From assembly GCF_937915125.1 (NCBI RefSeq), contig NZ_CALDMP010000072.1:1-27989 (forward strand): a stretch of DNA of 27,989 nt, read 5' to 3'. The notes below the pieces were generated by a model. It did no database searches. It saw nothing but the letters and a program-made list of their open reading frames with translations, and was not told the DNA's origin. This document shows, in pieces, positions 15,148 to 22,693 of the stretch; the first letter of the stretch is position 1; each line of letters begins with the position of its first letter. A program made the translations under genes and the position numbers. This DNA comes from an uncultured Ruminococcus sp. (GTDB lineage Bacteria > Bacillota > Clostridia > Oscillospirales > Ruminococcaceae).

Positions 15148-15776
15148 CGATTGCACTTCTGAACGGCAGTCCGAAGATAAAAGAAAGTGCCAGCAGAACA
15201 CTTCTGAGTGACCTGAAAACGTTCTTCCCCGAAGGAACAAAATGCGTGGAAATTGGGCTGCATTCCAGAAATCTGCCGGAGAATGAGATTGAACTGCTCT
15301 TCAGGGCAGATGCATGGGTATTTTCCTTTCCTCTCTATGTTGATGGGATACCGTCTCACCTCCTTTCCATTCTCTGTGAATTGGAGGAACAGTATGCCAA
15401 TCATCCGGAAATCTCCGTCTATGGCATCGTCAACTGCGGATTCTATGAGGGGATTCAGACAGAATTTGCATTGCAGATCTTACAGAACTGGTGCGTCAAG
15501 GCTGGCTATACCTGGGCAGGCGGCGTCGGCGTGGGCGGCGGCGGTGCACTTCCCATGCTATCTGAAGTCAAGCCTGGAACAGGGCCGAAAGCACCAATTG
15601 ACAAGACGCTCCAAATTCTTGCAGATACGATCCAGAGCCGGAAACAGACAGAAAATCACTATGTCTCTGTGGGCATGCCCAGATTCCTTTACAAAATGGC
15701 AGCGCAGATGGGATGGCGGCAGATGATCCGGGCAAACGGTGGAAAAAAGAAAGATCTGCGCAATTGTCCGGAATAA
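15144..15776 (+). CDS. Flavodoxin-fold NAD(P)H-dependent oxidoreductase-like protein
   Basis: The 210-residue protein begins MTIALLNGSPK, the FMN-phosphate loop of the flavodoxin/FMN-reductase superfamily. It has FSFPLYVDGIPSHL at the place where these proteins contact the flavin, and a glycine-rich GGVGVGGGGALP loop. A C-terminal basic tail (KKKDLRNCPE) follows. It should bind FMN and carry out a two-electron reduction; the acceptor is unknown. It overlaps the upstream gene by four bases (ATGA), implying coupled translation and probably a complex. It lies 42 bases before the next gene. Confidence 0.75.
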   Translation: MTIALLNGSPKIKESASRTLLSDLKTFFPEGTKCVEIGLHSRNLPENEIELLFRADAWVFSFPLYVDGIPSHLLSILCELEEQYANHPEISVYGIVNCGFYEGIQTEFALQILQNWCVKAGYTWAGGVGVGGGGALPMLSEVKPGTGPKAPIDKTLQILADTIQSRKQTENHYVSVGMPRFLYKMAAQMGWRQMIRANGGKKKDLRNCPE

Positions 15777-15818
15777 GTGAAATAGATGAAGATATAACCC
15801 AAAAAGCGAGGTCACCCT

Positions 15819-16838
15819 ATGCAGGAAGAAGAAAAGCACACTATGCAGCCGGAAGAGTCCCCGGCAGAACCACAATCGGAGGAACCCGGAAAGAAAAAGA
15901 AGAAAAAAGGCAAGACACTCATCGAAACCATGCGTGAGATCGATGAAAAAGAAGCCCAGAAAGAAGCCGAAGCGGAGGAACGCCGTCAGGCGATCCTTGC
16001 CGAACGGGAAAAGAAAGAGAAAGAGGAATACGCCAAGAAAATCCAACAGGATCGCATTGAACTCATGCGCCTGAAACAGGGCATCATTGAAGAAAGCGAG
16101 ACCATTCGGGAGGAAAAAGAGGAAAAGCCGAAGCTGTCTTTCTGGAAAAAGATCTCTAACTTTTTCTACCACAGCAAATGGTGGCTGGGCATTACCGTTT
16201 TCATTGTGGGTGTTTTCGTTTTCCTTATTGTAGATTTTGTGACGAAAGAACGCCCGGATATGATCGTTATGGTTCTCACCGATGATACCTATATCCAGAA
16301 TCACACCAATACACTGGAGGAATACTTCGAACAGTTCACAAACGATGAAAACGGCGACGGCAAAATCCATGTGGACATCTACCCCATTCCTGTCAGCGAC
16401 AATATCAACGATATGGACTATTACACGGGAAATGCAACAAAGCTCTCCGCAGAATTCCAGATGGGTGAATCTGTCATGGTGTTGACAGATGCAAAAGCAA
16501 ATAAATTTATTTTGGCAGAAGAAACATTGGAAAATCTGGAGGATATCTATCCCGATCATGAAAATATCCGTGGAAACGGCTATTACCTACGCCACACGGA
16601 TTTTGCCACGAAAATCGGCTACCCTGGCAATGTAGATCGTGACCTGTCCATCGGTCTGCGTACCCCTGTCAAAACATCAGACAGCAAAGAAGAAATGCAG
16701 AAAACTTATGATATTGCAGCAAAAGTGCTGGAACGGATCATGGAGGATTTGGACAACACTACCGAGCAGGAGGATATTGTCCCCGAACAAACCTCGGAAT
16801 CCACAGCGACTGCTGCTACAGAAACGGAGGAATCGTAA
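15819..16838 (+). CDS. Single-pass membrane protein with a charged cytoplasmic coiled coil; function unknown
   Basis: The 339-residue protein starts with a Glu/Lys-rich, strongly helical region (about 22-110), predicted to be coiled coil. One membrane helix follows (about 121-143, WWLGITVFIVGVFVFLIV). An extracytoplasmic domain (about 150-310) and a Thr/Glu-rich tail complete it. I recognise no catalytic motif. GAGGT precedes the ATG. Its stop codon overlaps the start of endonuclease IV (TAATG), so the two are translationally coupled, although a functional link with DNA repair is not obvious. The high charge makes composition-based matches unreliable. Confidence 0.75.
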   Translation: MQEEEKHTMQPEESPAEPQSEEPGKKKKKKGKTLIETMREIDEKEAQKEAEAEERRQAILAEREKKEKEEYAKKIQQDRIELMRLKQGIIEESETIREEKEEKPKLSFWKKISNFFYHSKWWLGITVFIVGVFVFLIVDFVTKERPDMIVMVLTDDTYIQNHTNTLEEYFEQFTNDENGDGKIHVDIYPIPVSDNINDMDYYTGNATKLSAEFQMGESVMVLTDAKANKFILAEETLENLEDIYPDHENIRGNGYYLRHTDFATKIGYPGNVDRDLSIGLRTPVKTSDSKEEMQKTYDIAAKVLERIMEDLDNTTEQEDIVPEQTSESTATAATETEES

Positions 16839-17668
16839 TGCTGCGAATCGGAAACCACCTGCCCTCATCCAAGGGTTATCTTGCTATGGCAAAACATGCC
16901 ACAAAATTGAACGCCAATACCTTTGCTTTCTTTACCCGGAATCCGCGGGGCGGATCGGCAAAGCCCATTGACGAATCAGATATTCAGGCATTTCTTGCCT
17001 ATATCCAGGAGCATGACATTGACCACCTTGTGGCACATGCACCGTATACCATGAATCTCTGCTCCGCAAAGCCGGATATTCGGCAGTTCGGGCTGAATAT
17101 GCTCAAGGATGATATGGTACGCATGGAGTATACGCCCAATCAGTATTACAACTTCCACCCCGGAAGTCACACAGGACAGGGTGTGGAGACTGGTATTGAA
17201 CAAATCGCCGCTGCACTCAATGAAACCCTCACCCCGGAACAACACACCACAGTGCTGCTGGAAACCATGGCTGGAAAAGGCAGCGAAGTCGGTGGTAAAT
17301 TTGAGGAACTCCGGGCAATCCTCGATCGTGTGACGTTGCAAGAAAAAATGGGTGTCTGTCTGGACACCTGCCATATCTGGGACGGCGGTTACAACATTGT
17401 GGACGATCTGGACGGCGTACTGACGGAATTTGACCGGATCATTGGTCTGAATCGGCTGTGCGCAGTGCACCTCAATGACAGCATGAACCCCTGCGGTGCC
17501 CGCAAAGACCGCCATCAGAAGCTGGGACAGGGCTGCATTGGGCTGGAAGCCCTCATCCGTGTGGTCAATCACCCGGCGCTGAAAGATCTGCCTTTCATTC
17601 TGGAAACACCCAACGAGGATGATGGCTATGCGGCGGAAATTGCCATGATGCGGGATGCGGTAAAATAA
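16838..17668 (+). CDS. nfo: Endonuclease IV (AP endonuclease, zinc-dependent)
   Basis: The 276-residue TIM-barrel protein has all the metal-binding landmarks of the family: AHAPYTMNL, NFHPGSH, LLETMAGKGSEVG, VCLDTCHIWDGGY, VHLNDS followed by DRHQKLGQG, and FILETPN near the end. Length matches the family. It cleaves the phosphodiester 5' to abasic sites in base-excision repair and handles some oxidised 3' ends. The start overlaps the stop of the upstream membrane-protein gene by one base, with GGAGG at 16826-16830 inside that gene. The next gene begins 24 bases downstream. Confidence 0.96.
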   Translation: MLRIGNHLPSSKGYLAMAKHATKLNANTFAFFTRNPRGGSAKPIDESDIQAFLAYIQEHDIDHLVAHAPYTMNLCSAKPDIRQFGLNMLKDDMVRMEYTPNQYYNFHPGSHTGQGVETGIEQIAAALNETLTPEQHTTVLLETMAGKGSEVGGKFEELRAILDRVTLQEKMGVCLDTCHIWDGGYNIVDDLDGVLTEFDRIIGLNRLCAVHLNDSMNPCGARKDRHQKLGQGCIGLEALIRVVNHPALKDLPFILETPNEDDGYAAEIAMMRDAVK

Positions 17669-17692
17669 GCTGCGGTCAGGAGGCATCTCATT

Positions 17693-18094
17693 ATGAAAAA
17701 ACTGGTCTATGTACTTGTGTCACTTGTGATCGCTGCTGTTTTCGGTGTCGGCGGATTTTTTATCGGCAGAAATACTGTAAATCAGGTAGGTAATTCTTCG
17801 GCTAGTACTAACGACGCCGCACTTTACCAGACTTTTTATGCCGAGATCGAGGAAAACAATGGACAATCTCTGCTGGTAAAGGGACTGGATGTCAATGATG
17901 TCAACAGCAGAGGTGAATTCTATGTGGCAATTGATGGGGAGACCATTCTGGAATGGCGGTATGAGCCGATTTCTCTGGAGGAACTGGAAGTGGGCGATAC
18001 TGTATCCATCACACATACCGGCAATATCGGAGAATCTTACCCTGCACAGATTTTTGAAACTGTGCGGATTCAGTTATTGGACGATGAAAAGTAA
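17693..18094 (+). CDS. Small membrane-anchored extracytoplasmic protein, beta-rich (possibly OB-like)
   Basis: The 133-residue protein has an N-terminal membrane helix or signal anchor (about 4-25) and a Ser/Asn-rich linker. A compact domain (about 45-130) alternates strands: FYAEIEENNGQSLLVKGL, EFYVAIDGETILEWRY, LEVGDTVSITHTG. This resembles small YobA/DUF3221-like extracellular domains, but I cannot assign it. AGGAGG precedes the ATG. It is probably the last gene of the operon with nfo. The stop is about 50 bases before the terminator hairpin in the MATE leader. Confidence 0.7.
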   Translation: MKKLVYVLVSLVIAAVFGVGGFFIGRNTVNQVGNSSASTNDAALYQTFYAEIEENNGQSLLVKGLDVNDVNSRGEFYVAIDGETILEWRYEPISLEELEVGDTVSITHTGNIGESYPAQIFETVRIQLLDDEK

Positions 18095-18112
18095 AAACAT
18101 GTAAATATTCCA

Positions 18113-18194
18113 CATGCCTTTGCCACCGGGTAAGGGCATGGCTGCCCGAATGTATCTCGTTAGGTCTGAGAAGAGATACATCCGGGCTTTTTTT
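18113..18194 (+). promoter_or_regulatory. Candidate guanidine-IV (mepA-motif) riboswitch with terminator, upstream of a MATE exporter
   Basis: Hairpin 1 pairs CATGCC (18113-18118) with GGCATG (18135-18140), and its loop holds ACCGGG. Hairpin 2 is an intrinsic terminator: GCCCG-A-ATGTATCTC (18144-18158) pairs with GAGATACAT-C-CGGGC (18173-18187), then seven T residues (18188-18194). The loop CGGG (18127-18130) can pair with CCCG (18145-18148), which is the 5' arm of the terminator. A ligand that favours the loop pairing would therefore permit readthrough. This layout and its position before a MATE gene match my recollection of the guanidine-IV class. The ribosome binding site follows four bases after the T-tract, leaving no room for another promoter. 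The hairpin also ends the upstream operon. Confidence 0.58.
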
Positions 18195-18212
18195 ACGAAA
18201 GGAGAAGATATC

Positions 18213-19526
18213 ATGAAACGAAGCCAGACCTTCCGCACCTTCTGCCGCTATATTTCCTGTAACGTTCTGGGGATGATCGGATTGTCCTGCTACATTCTGG
18301 CAGATACCTATTTTGTCGCCAGGGCAATGGGCAGCAATGGTCTTGCGGCGCTGAATTTCGCCATTCCTGCATATACAGCTCTGACTGCTGCCGGTCTGCT
18401 GCTGGGCGTAGGCGGTGCAACACGAGCCACCATCCTGCGCTCCCGGAAGTGCGCTGCAGATGCCAGCGCCGTTTTTCCCAATATTCTGGGCACCGGACTT
18501 GTCCTGAGCCTGGCGTTTGCCGCAATGGGTATCTTTGGTGCACCAGCCATTTCCCGGCTGTTGGGTGCAAATGGAGAAACTTTGCCCCTGACAATTCCCT
18601 ATCTACGTATCCTGATGCTATACGCACCGGCATTTCTGGCAAATCAGATCCTGCTGGCATTTGTGCGGAACGACAGCAACCCTCAGCTAGCCATGATATC
18701 CATGCTCGCCGGCAGTTTTGCCAATATCATCCTGGACTATGTGTTCATATTCCCTCTGCGAATGGGCATGGTGGGTGCGGCAGTTGCCACAGGTTTCTCC
18801 CCTGTCGTAGGACTTTGTGTCCTTTCTCTGCACTTTTTGCGTAAAAACCGCACCTTGCGCTTTGTCCGCTGTTCCATCCTGCCGAGAGAGATACTCCGTT
18901 CCATCCAGCTTGGCATTTCCGCATGGCTCACAGAAATTTCCTCCGGCATTGTCCTGGCCGTGTTCAATCTGGTCATTCTGCGTATTTCGGGCAATACTGG
19001 TGTTGCCGCATACGGCATCGTTGCCAACACTGCACTGGTAGAGACTGCCATATACAATGGCATTGCCCAGGGATTACAGCCCCTGGTCAGTCGTGCCCAC
19101 GGTTCTGGTGAACAGCATACATTAAGGCAATATCGCCGGGACGCACTGATTCTGGCATGTATTGTCGCTGCTTTGCTGTATGCAGCTGTATTTCTATGGT
19201 CTGATCCCCTGATTGCCCTGTTCAACACGGAGGGTAATGCTGCCCTGATACCCTATGCACGGGATGGTCTGCGCCTGTATTTTCCGGGCTTTTTCTTCGG
19301 CGGCATCAATATCATTTTCGCTGCATATCTCAGCGCATCAGAACGTCCCACAGATGGCTTCTGGATCTCCATGACCAGAGGATGCCTTGCCATTCTGCCC
19401 CTGGTACTGCTGCTGTCCTGGTGCTTCGGCATGACCGGCGTCTGGCTGGCGTTCCCCTGCGGTGAAGCGGTTACACTTGGACTGACCACATTTTTCCTGC
19501 TGCGGCAACGGCATGCGACATTATGA
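18213..19526 (+). CDS. MATE family multidrug/cation efflux transporter (MepA-like)
   Basis: The 437-residue, very hydrophobic protein has about twelve membrane segments arranged as two repeated six-helix halves. Typical family features are the N-terminal LADTYFVARAMGSNGLAALNFAIPAY segment, GVGGATRATI, and the second-half NTALVETAIYNGIAQGLQPLVS. MATE proteins expel organic cations, drugs or metabolites using Na+ or H+ gradients. AAAGGAG at 18198-18204 selects ATG 18213; the frame extends upstream to 18114 through the leader RNA and was trimmed. If the leader is a guanidine-IV riboswitch, the physiological substrate is likely guanidine or a related guanidinium compound. Confidence 0.92.
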   Translation: MKRSQTFRTFCRYISCNVLGMIGLSCYILADTYFVARAMGSNGLAALNFAIPAYTALTAAGLLLGVGGATRATILRSRKCAADASAVFPNILGTGLVLSLAFAAMGIFGAPAISRLLGANGETLPLTIPYLRILMLYAPAFLANQILLAFVRNDSNPQLAMISMLAGSFANIILDYVFIFPLRMGMVGAAVATGFSPVVGLCVLSLHFLRKNRTLRFVRCSILPREILRSIQLGISAWLTEISSGIVLAVFNLVILRISGNTGVAAYGIVANTALVETAIYNGIAQGLQPLVSRAHGSGEQHTLRQYRRDALILACIVAALLYAAVFLWSDPLIALFNTEGNAALIPYARDGLRLYFPGFFFGGINIIFAAYLSASERPTDGFWISMTRGCLAILPLVLLLSWCFGMTGVWLAFPCGEAVTLGLTTFFLLRQRHATL

Positions 19527-19597
19527 TTTCCAGAAATATCCTGTCACTTGCGATGATTTTTTCAGTGAAATTTGACGAATATTTTATAAATAACTGT

Positions 19598-19769
19598 GGC
19601 AACACCGCACAAAGAGCGCCTGACGGCTTTGCACGTCATATGCTTGCATATTTTCCGTCATATTTCACAAAAATGCTCGTGAATACACAAAGTATTCACT
19701 GCGCTTTTTGTTTCATCTGACGAAAAATCTGACGACGCATCTGACGCACAATCTTTGTGCGGTGTTGCC
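19598..19769. mobile_element. Complete 172-bp MITE-like element with 18-bp perfect terminal inverted repeats
   Basis: The termini GGCAACACCGCACAAAGA (19598-19615) and its exact reverse complement (19752-19769) bound a non-coding sequence. CTGT flanks both ends (19594-19597 and 19770-19773), a likely 4-bp target duplication. Inside are a hairpin GTGAATAC/GTATTCAC (from 19680), three ATCTGACG units at 12-base spacing (from about 19719), and two CGTCATAT units near 19638 and 19660. No transposase is encoded, so movement would need enzymes supplied in trans. The same family appears at 1-64, 305-348, 8361-8406 and 27898-27989, always between genes. Confidence 0.85.
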
Positions 19770-19836
19770 CTGTGTAAATTAAAACGTGGCGTACAACTGT
19801 GCACAGTCATCCGCTAATGTTATGAATTATCGAAAA

Positions 19837-19855
19837 TGCAAAGCATGCCTTTGCA
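19837..19855. other. Perfect 7-bp stem-loop
   Basis: TGCAAAG (19837-19843) and CTTTGCA (19849-19855) flank a 5-base loop, about 35 bases before the promoter of the HAD gene. No T-tract follows. Nothing else is recognisable between the repeat element (end 19769) and the promoter at 19890. Confidence 0.35.
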
Positions 19856-19889
19856 ACAAAGGGTGGGTGGAAAATTCACAGAGCATTCC

Positions 19890-19917
19890 TTGACTTTTCC
19901 TGTGCATATGCTATAAT
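19890..19917 (+). promoter_or_regulatory. Sigma-A promoter for the HAD phosphatase
   Basis: TTGACT (19890-19895) and TATAAT (19912-19917) are separated by 16 bases, 24 bases upstream of the ATG at 19942. Confidence 0.8.
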
Positions 19918-19941
19918 TGCATAGAACAAAGGGGGAATTGT

Positions 19942-20754
19942 ATGATACAGCTCATTGCTACCGACATGGACGGCACGCTTTTGAATCCGAAAAAAGAACT
20001 GCCGCCGCAGCTGCCGGCATTGCTGGAAGAATTATATCATCGGGATATCACTTTCGCTGTTGCAAGCGGACGGTCGCACATGGCACTGACTTCGCTGTTC
20101 GGCGAACTGGCAGAGGAGATCATTTTCATCTGCGATAATGGTGCCTGCGTCATGTATCCTCACGAAGCACCGTTGCTCCACAGTCTGCCCAAGGCAACGG
20201 TACACCGTGTGCTGGATTTATGTCAGGAACTGTCCGGAACGGTTCCGGTACTCTGCGGCTTTCACAATATCTATTATCCTGCTGATGCAAATGATGCTAT
20301 GCAAGAAGAGATCAAAAGGTTTTATCTCCAGTTCAAAAAAGTTGCCTATGAAACGCTTTATACCGTGGATGAACCGATTCTGAAAATTGCACTTTGCAAT
20401 ATGAACGGACCAGAGCATGAGACATACCCAGCCATGCAGAATGCATTCGGAGATGACTATGAACTGCTCATTTCCGGTGACTGCTGGATGGACATTATGT
20501 GCAAGGGGATTACGAAAGGGGCTGCTGTTACCGCATTGCAGGAGCGATTTGGCATCACAGCAGCGGAAACCATGACTTTCGGGGATTATGACAACGACAT
20601 CTCCATGCTGGAATGCGCAGATTACAGCTATGCCATGGAGAATGCACCGGAACGGGTGCATGCACATGCGAAACACCTGGCACCATCCAACACAGAAAAC
20701 GGCGTGGTACGTGTGATCTGTGAAACTCTGGGGATACACCTGGACGATATTTAA
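19942..20754 (+). CDS. Cof-type HAD-IIB sugar-phosphate phosphatase
   Basis: The 270-residue protein has the four HAD motifs: DMDGTLL (nucleophile D8, acid D10), a Ser/Thr motif in AVASGRSHM, lysine K192 in KGITKG, and GDYDND with D215 and D219 for magnesium. A type IIB alpha/beta cap sits between motifs II and III. Cof/YidA-like enzymes dephosphorylate sugar phosphates, nucleotides or cofactor precursors with broad specificity, so the substrate is open. A strong AAGGGGG site and its own promoter precede it. It is monocistronic, ending before a 260-base intergenic region. Confidence 0.92.
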   Translation: MIQLIATDMDGTLLNPKKELPPQLPALLEELYHRDITFAVASGRSHMALTSLFGELAEEIIFICDNGACVMYPHEAPLLHSLPKATVHRVLDLCQELSGTVPVLCGFHNIYYPADANDAMQEEIKRFYLQFKKVAYETLYTVDEPILKIALCNMNGPEHETYPAMQNAFGDDYELLISGDCWMDIMCKGITKGAAVTALQERFGITAAETMTFGDYDNDISMLECADYSYAMENAPERVHAHAKHLAPSNTENGVVRVICETLGIHLDDI

Positions 20755-20779
20755 CTTTTGTGCTGTAGAAAATATGTAG

Positions 20780-20798
20780 GGGCGGCTAGTAGCCGCCC
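20780..20798. repeat. GC-rich perfect 8-bp hairpin, probable intergenic REP-like motif
   Basis: GGGCGGCT (20780-20787) and AGCCGCCC (20791-20798) close on an AGT loop, in the context TGTAGG...GCAGA. Such GGGCGGNT...ANCCGCCC hairpins recur between genes in gut Clostridia, as I recall. There is no T-tract, so it is not a canonical terminator, although it follows the HAD gene by about 25 bases. The rest of 20755-21017 holds only the promoter at 20910. Confidence 0.5.
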
Positions 20799-20909
20799 GC
20801 AGAGACGTTTCAAACGAGCAGTTATCCTTGCCTGTATAAATTGACCACAATTTTGCAGTCATAGTACTGTTTCACCCAGTACAATCCAAGTATATTTTGC
20901 AAAAAACTA

Positions 20910-20938
20910 TTTACAAAACGACAGAAGTATGGTATAAT
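20910..20938 (+). promoter_or_regulatory. Sigma-A promoter for the NfeD-SPFH operon
   Basis: TTTACA (20910-20915) and a perfect TATAAT (20933-20938) have 17-base spacing, about 80 bases upstream of the NfeD start. Confidence 0.82.
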
Positions 20939-21017
20939 ATGTTTGACGATCCCGTACATTTTCTGTACAGGATTGCCGTACATTCAGCAACCTGGACATA
21001 CGAAAGGAGTTTCTCAA

Positions 21018-21485
21018 ATGGAAGCTTATATGCCGTTTCTAATCTGGGGCGGATTGTTTGTCCTGACGGTGGTGACGGAGATCATCAGCCAGCAGCTTAT
21101 CAGTATCTGGTTTGCCGCTGGTGCCCTTGCCGCATTTGTGGCAGTGTGCTTCGGCGCATCTCCTGTGGTACAGTGCGTGCTCTTTGTTGCCGTCTCTGTA
21201 CTGCTCCTGGTGTGTACACGTCCCATCGTGAAAAAGGTCTTTACCTTTGGCATCAAGGACACCAACACCCAGGAGATCGGGCGCATTGCTGTGGTGATCC
21301 AGCCTATCGATCCCATCAAAGGTACCGGGCGTGTCCGCCTGGATGGCGTAGACTGGACCGCAGTATCCCAGAATGGTGCAGTGATTCCGGAAGATACCAG
21401 CGTCCGCATCGAAGCTGTGGAAGGAACAAAGCTGTTTGTCAGCCAGCTGACCGAACCTGCCGCAGCCGTAACCAACCGCACATGA
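21018..21485 (+). CDS. NfeD-family membrane protein (short, protease-less form)
   Basis: The 155-residue protein has an N-terminal block of two or three membrane helices (about 5-67, including FLIWGGLFVLTVVTEII and PVVQCVLFVAVSVLLLV). A C-terminal soluble OB-fold domain (about 85-145) contains GRVRLDGVDWTAVS, the family hallmark. This is the short NfeD1b type without the ClpP-like protease. NfeD proteins are almost always encoded next to SPFH/stomatin proteins and are thought to partner with them in membrane microdomains. AAAGGAG at 21003-21009 selects ATG 21018. The next gene follows after 33 bases. Confidence 0.9.
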   Translation: MEAYMPFLIWGGLFVLTVVTEIISQQLISIWFAAGALAAFVAVCFGASPVVQCVLFVAVSVLLLVCTRPIVKKVFTFGIKDTNTQEIGRIAVVIQPIDPIKGTGRVRLDGVDWTAVSQNGAVIPEDTSVRIEAVEGTKLFVSQLTEPAAAVTNRT

Positions 21486-21518
21486 CCTGACAGAATTGTT
21501 TGAAAAAGGAGAAGTATT

Positions 21519-22511
21519 ATGCCCTACATCATTATCTTGATTTTGGTTATCTTCATTCTTCTGGTGCTCGTTACCAGAATTCGCATTGTGCCCCAGGCAA
21601 ATGTCTACGTTGTAGAACGTCTCGGCGCATTTTATAAGGCATGGGGAACCGGCATCCATTTCCTGGTTCCGTTCCTCGACCGTGTAGCAAAACGTGTTTC
21701 CATCAAGGAACAAGTGGTGGACTTCAAGCCCCAGGCAGTTATCACAAAGGATAACGTTACCATGCAGATCGACACTGTTGTGTTCTTCCAGATCACAAAT
21801 GCTGTACAGTTTGCATACGGTGTAGAGCACCCCATTGCTGCTATCGAAAATTTGACCGCAACAACACTGCGTAATATCATCGGTGAACTGGAACTGGATG
21901 CCACACTGACATCCCGTGATCTCATTAACACCCGTATCACGGAAACTCTGGATCTGGCAACAGATCGCTGGGGCATCAAGGTGATTCGTGTGGAACTAAA
22001 AAATATTCTGCCACCCAATGAGATTCGTGACGCCATGGAAAAGCAGATGAAGGCAGAGCGTGAAAAACGTGAAAAGATCCTCCGTGCACAGGGTGAAAGA
22101 GAATATCAGGTCACTGTGGCACAGGGTGAAAAGGAAGCCAAGATCCTCCGTGCAGAAGCTGACAAGCAGACTGCAATCCTCAAGGCTGAGGCTGACAAGG
22201 AAGCCGTGATTCTGCGAGGCGAGGCAATCAAGGAACAGAAAATGCGTATTGCTGTGGGTGAAGCCCAGGCAATCGAAGTGGTACAGAAAGCACTGGCAGA
22301 CAGCCTTGTGAAGCTGAACGAAGCAAATCCCAATGAGGCTGTGCTGAAGCTGAAATCTCTGGAAGCTTTCGAAAAGGCAGCAGACGGAAAAGCAACCAAG
22401 ATTATTATCCCCAGCGAGATCCAGGGGCTGGCAGGATTGGCAGCTGGTCTGAAGGAAGTTATTTCCACAAAGGATATTGAGGGCGATGCAACTGCTGCTC
22501 CCAAGCAATAA
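21519..22511 (+). CDS. SPFH/band-7 domain protein (stomatin/QmcA-like)
   Basis: The 330-residue protein has an N-terminal membrane helix (about 2-20) and a band-7/SPFH domain (about 22-185, with VPQANVYVVERLGAFYKAWGTGIHFLVPFLDRV). A long coiled coil (about 185-270) is built of repeated units such as KILRAEADKQTAILKAEADKEAVILRGEA. Stomatin-like proteins form large ring assemblies that organise membrane microdomains and modulate membrane proteases or transporters. The gene is paired with nfeD (33-base gap, AAAAGGAG site), the standard arrangement. A good terminator follows. Confidence 0.93.
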   Translation: MPYIIILILVIFILLVLVTRIRIVPQANVYVVERLGAFYKAWGTGIHFLVPFLDRVAKRVSIKEQVVDFKPQAVITKDNVTMQIDTVVFFQITNAVQFAYGVEHPIAAIENLTATTLRNIIGELELDATLTSRDLINTRITETLDLATDRWGIKVIRVELKNILPPNEIRDAMEKQMKAEREKREKILRAQGEREYQVTVAQGEKEAKILRAEADKQTAILKAEADKEAVILRGEAIKEQKMRIAVGEAQAIEVVQKALADSLVKLNEANPNEAVLKLKSLEAFEKAADGKATKIIIPSEIQGLAGLAAGLKEVISTKDIEGDATAAPKQ

Positions 22512-22541
22512 TTGCCCCAAAAACCTAATTTCAATTTATCT

Positions 22542-22571
22542 AAAAAAGGCGGCTTTGTGCCGTCTTTTTTT
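22542..22571 (+). terminator. Intrinsic terminator after the SPFH gene
   Basis: AAAAAAGGCGGC pairs with GCCGTCTTTTTT around a TTTGT loop (stem 22548-22553 with 22559-22564), followed by seven T residues. The A-rich 5' flank also makes it workable on the minus strand. Confidence 0.88.
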
Positions 22572-22620
22572 GTGGAAAGAAACGATTTTTGCAGAATCAT
22601 CATTCTTCATTCCGATTCAC

Positions 22621-22650
22621 TTGCAATCCGGTCATAATTTGTTGTATAAT
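22621..22650 (+). promoter_or_regulatory. Sigma-A promoter for the MBOAT-DHHW-FkbH-ACP operon
   Basis: TTGCAA (22621-22626) and a perfect TATAAT (22645-22650) are separated by 18 bases. The MBOAT ATG is 43 bases downstream of the -10 box. Confidence 0.78.
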
Positions 22651-22693
22651 GATAATCAGAGTCTAAACATGTCATTGAAAAGGTAGTGTCATC

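Noticed and set aside
19523..19720. 65-codon open frame running into the MITE-like element
   Set aside because: It has no ribosome binding site, runs across the terminal inverted repeat and the palindromic core, and no such frame is preserved in the other copies.
22080..22260. Repeated GCAGAAGCTGACAAG-like units in the SPFH gene, considered as a CRISPR or tandem repeat
   Set aside because: They encode the periodic coiled coil of the SPFH protein in frame; unit spacing is irregular and there are no unique spacers. No CRISPR array was seen anywhere in the window.
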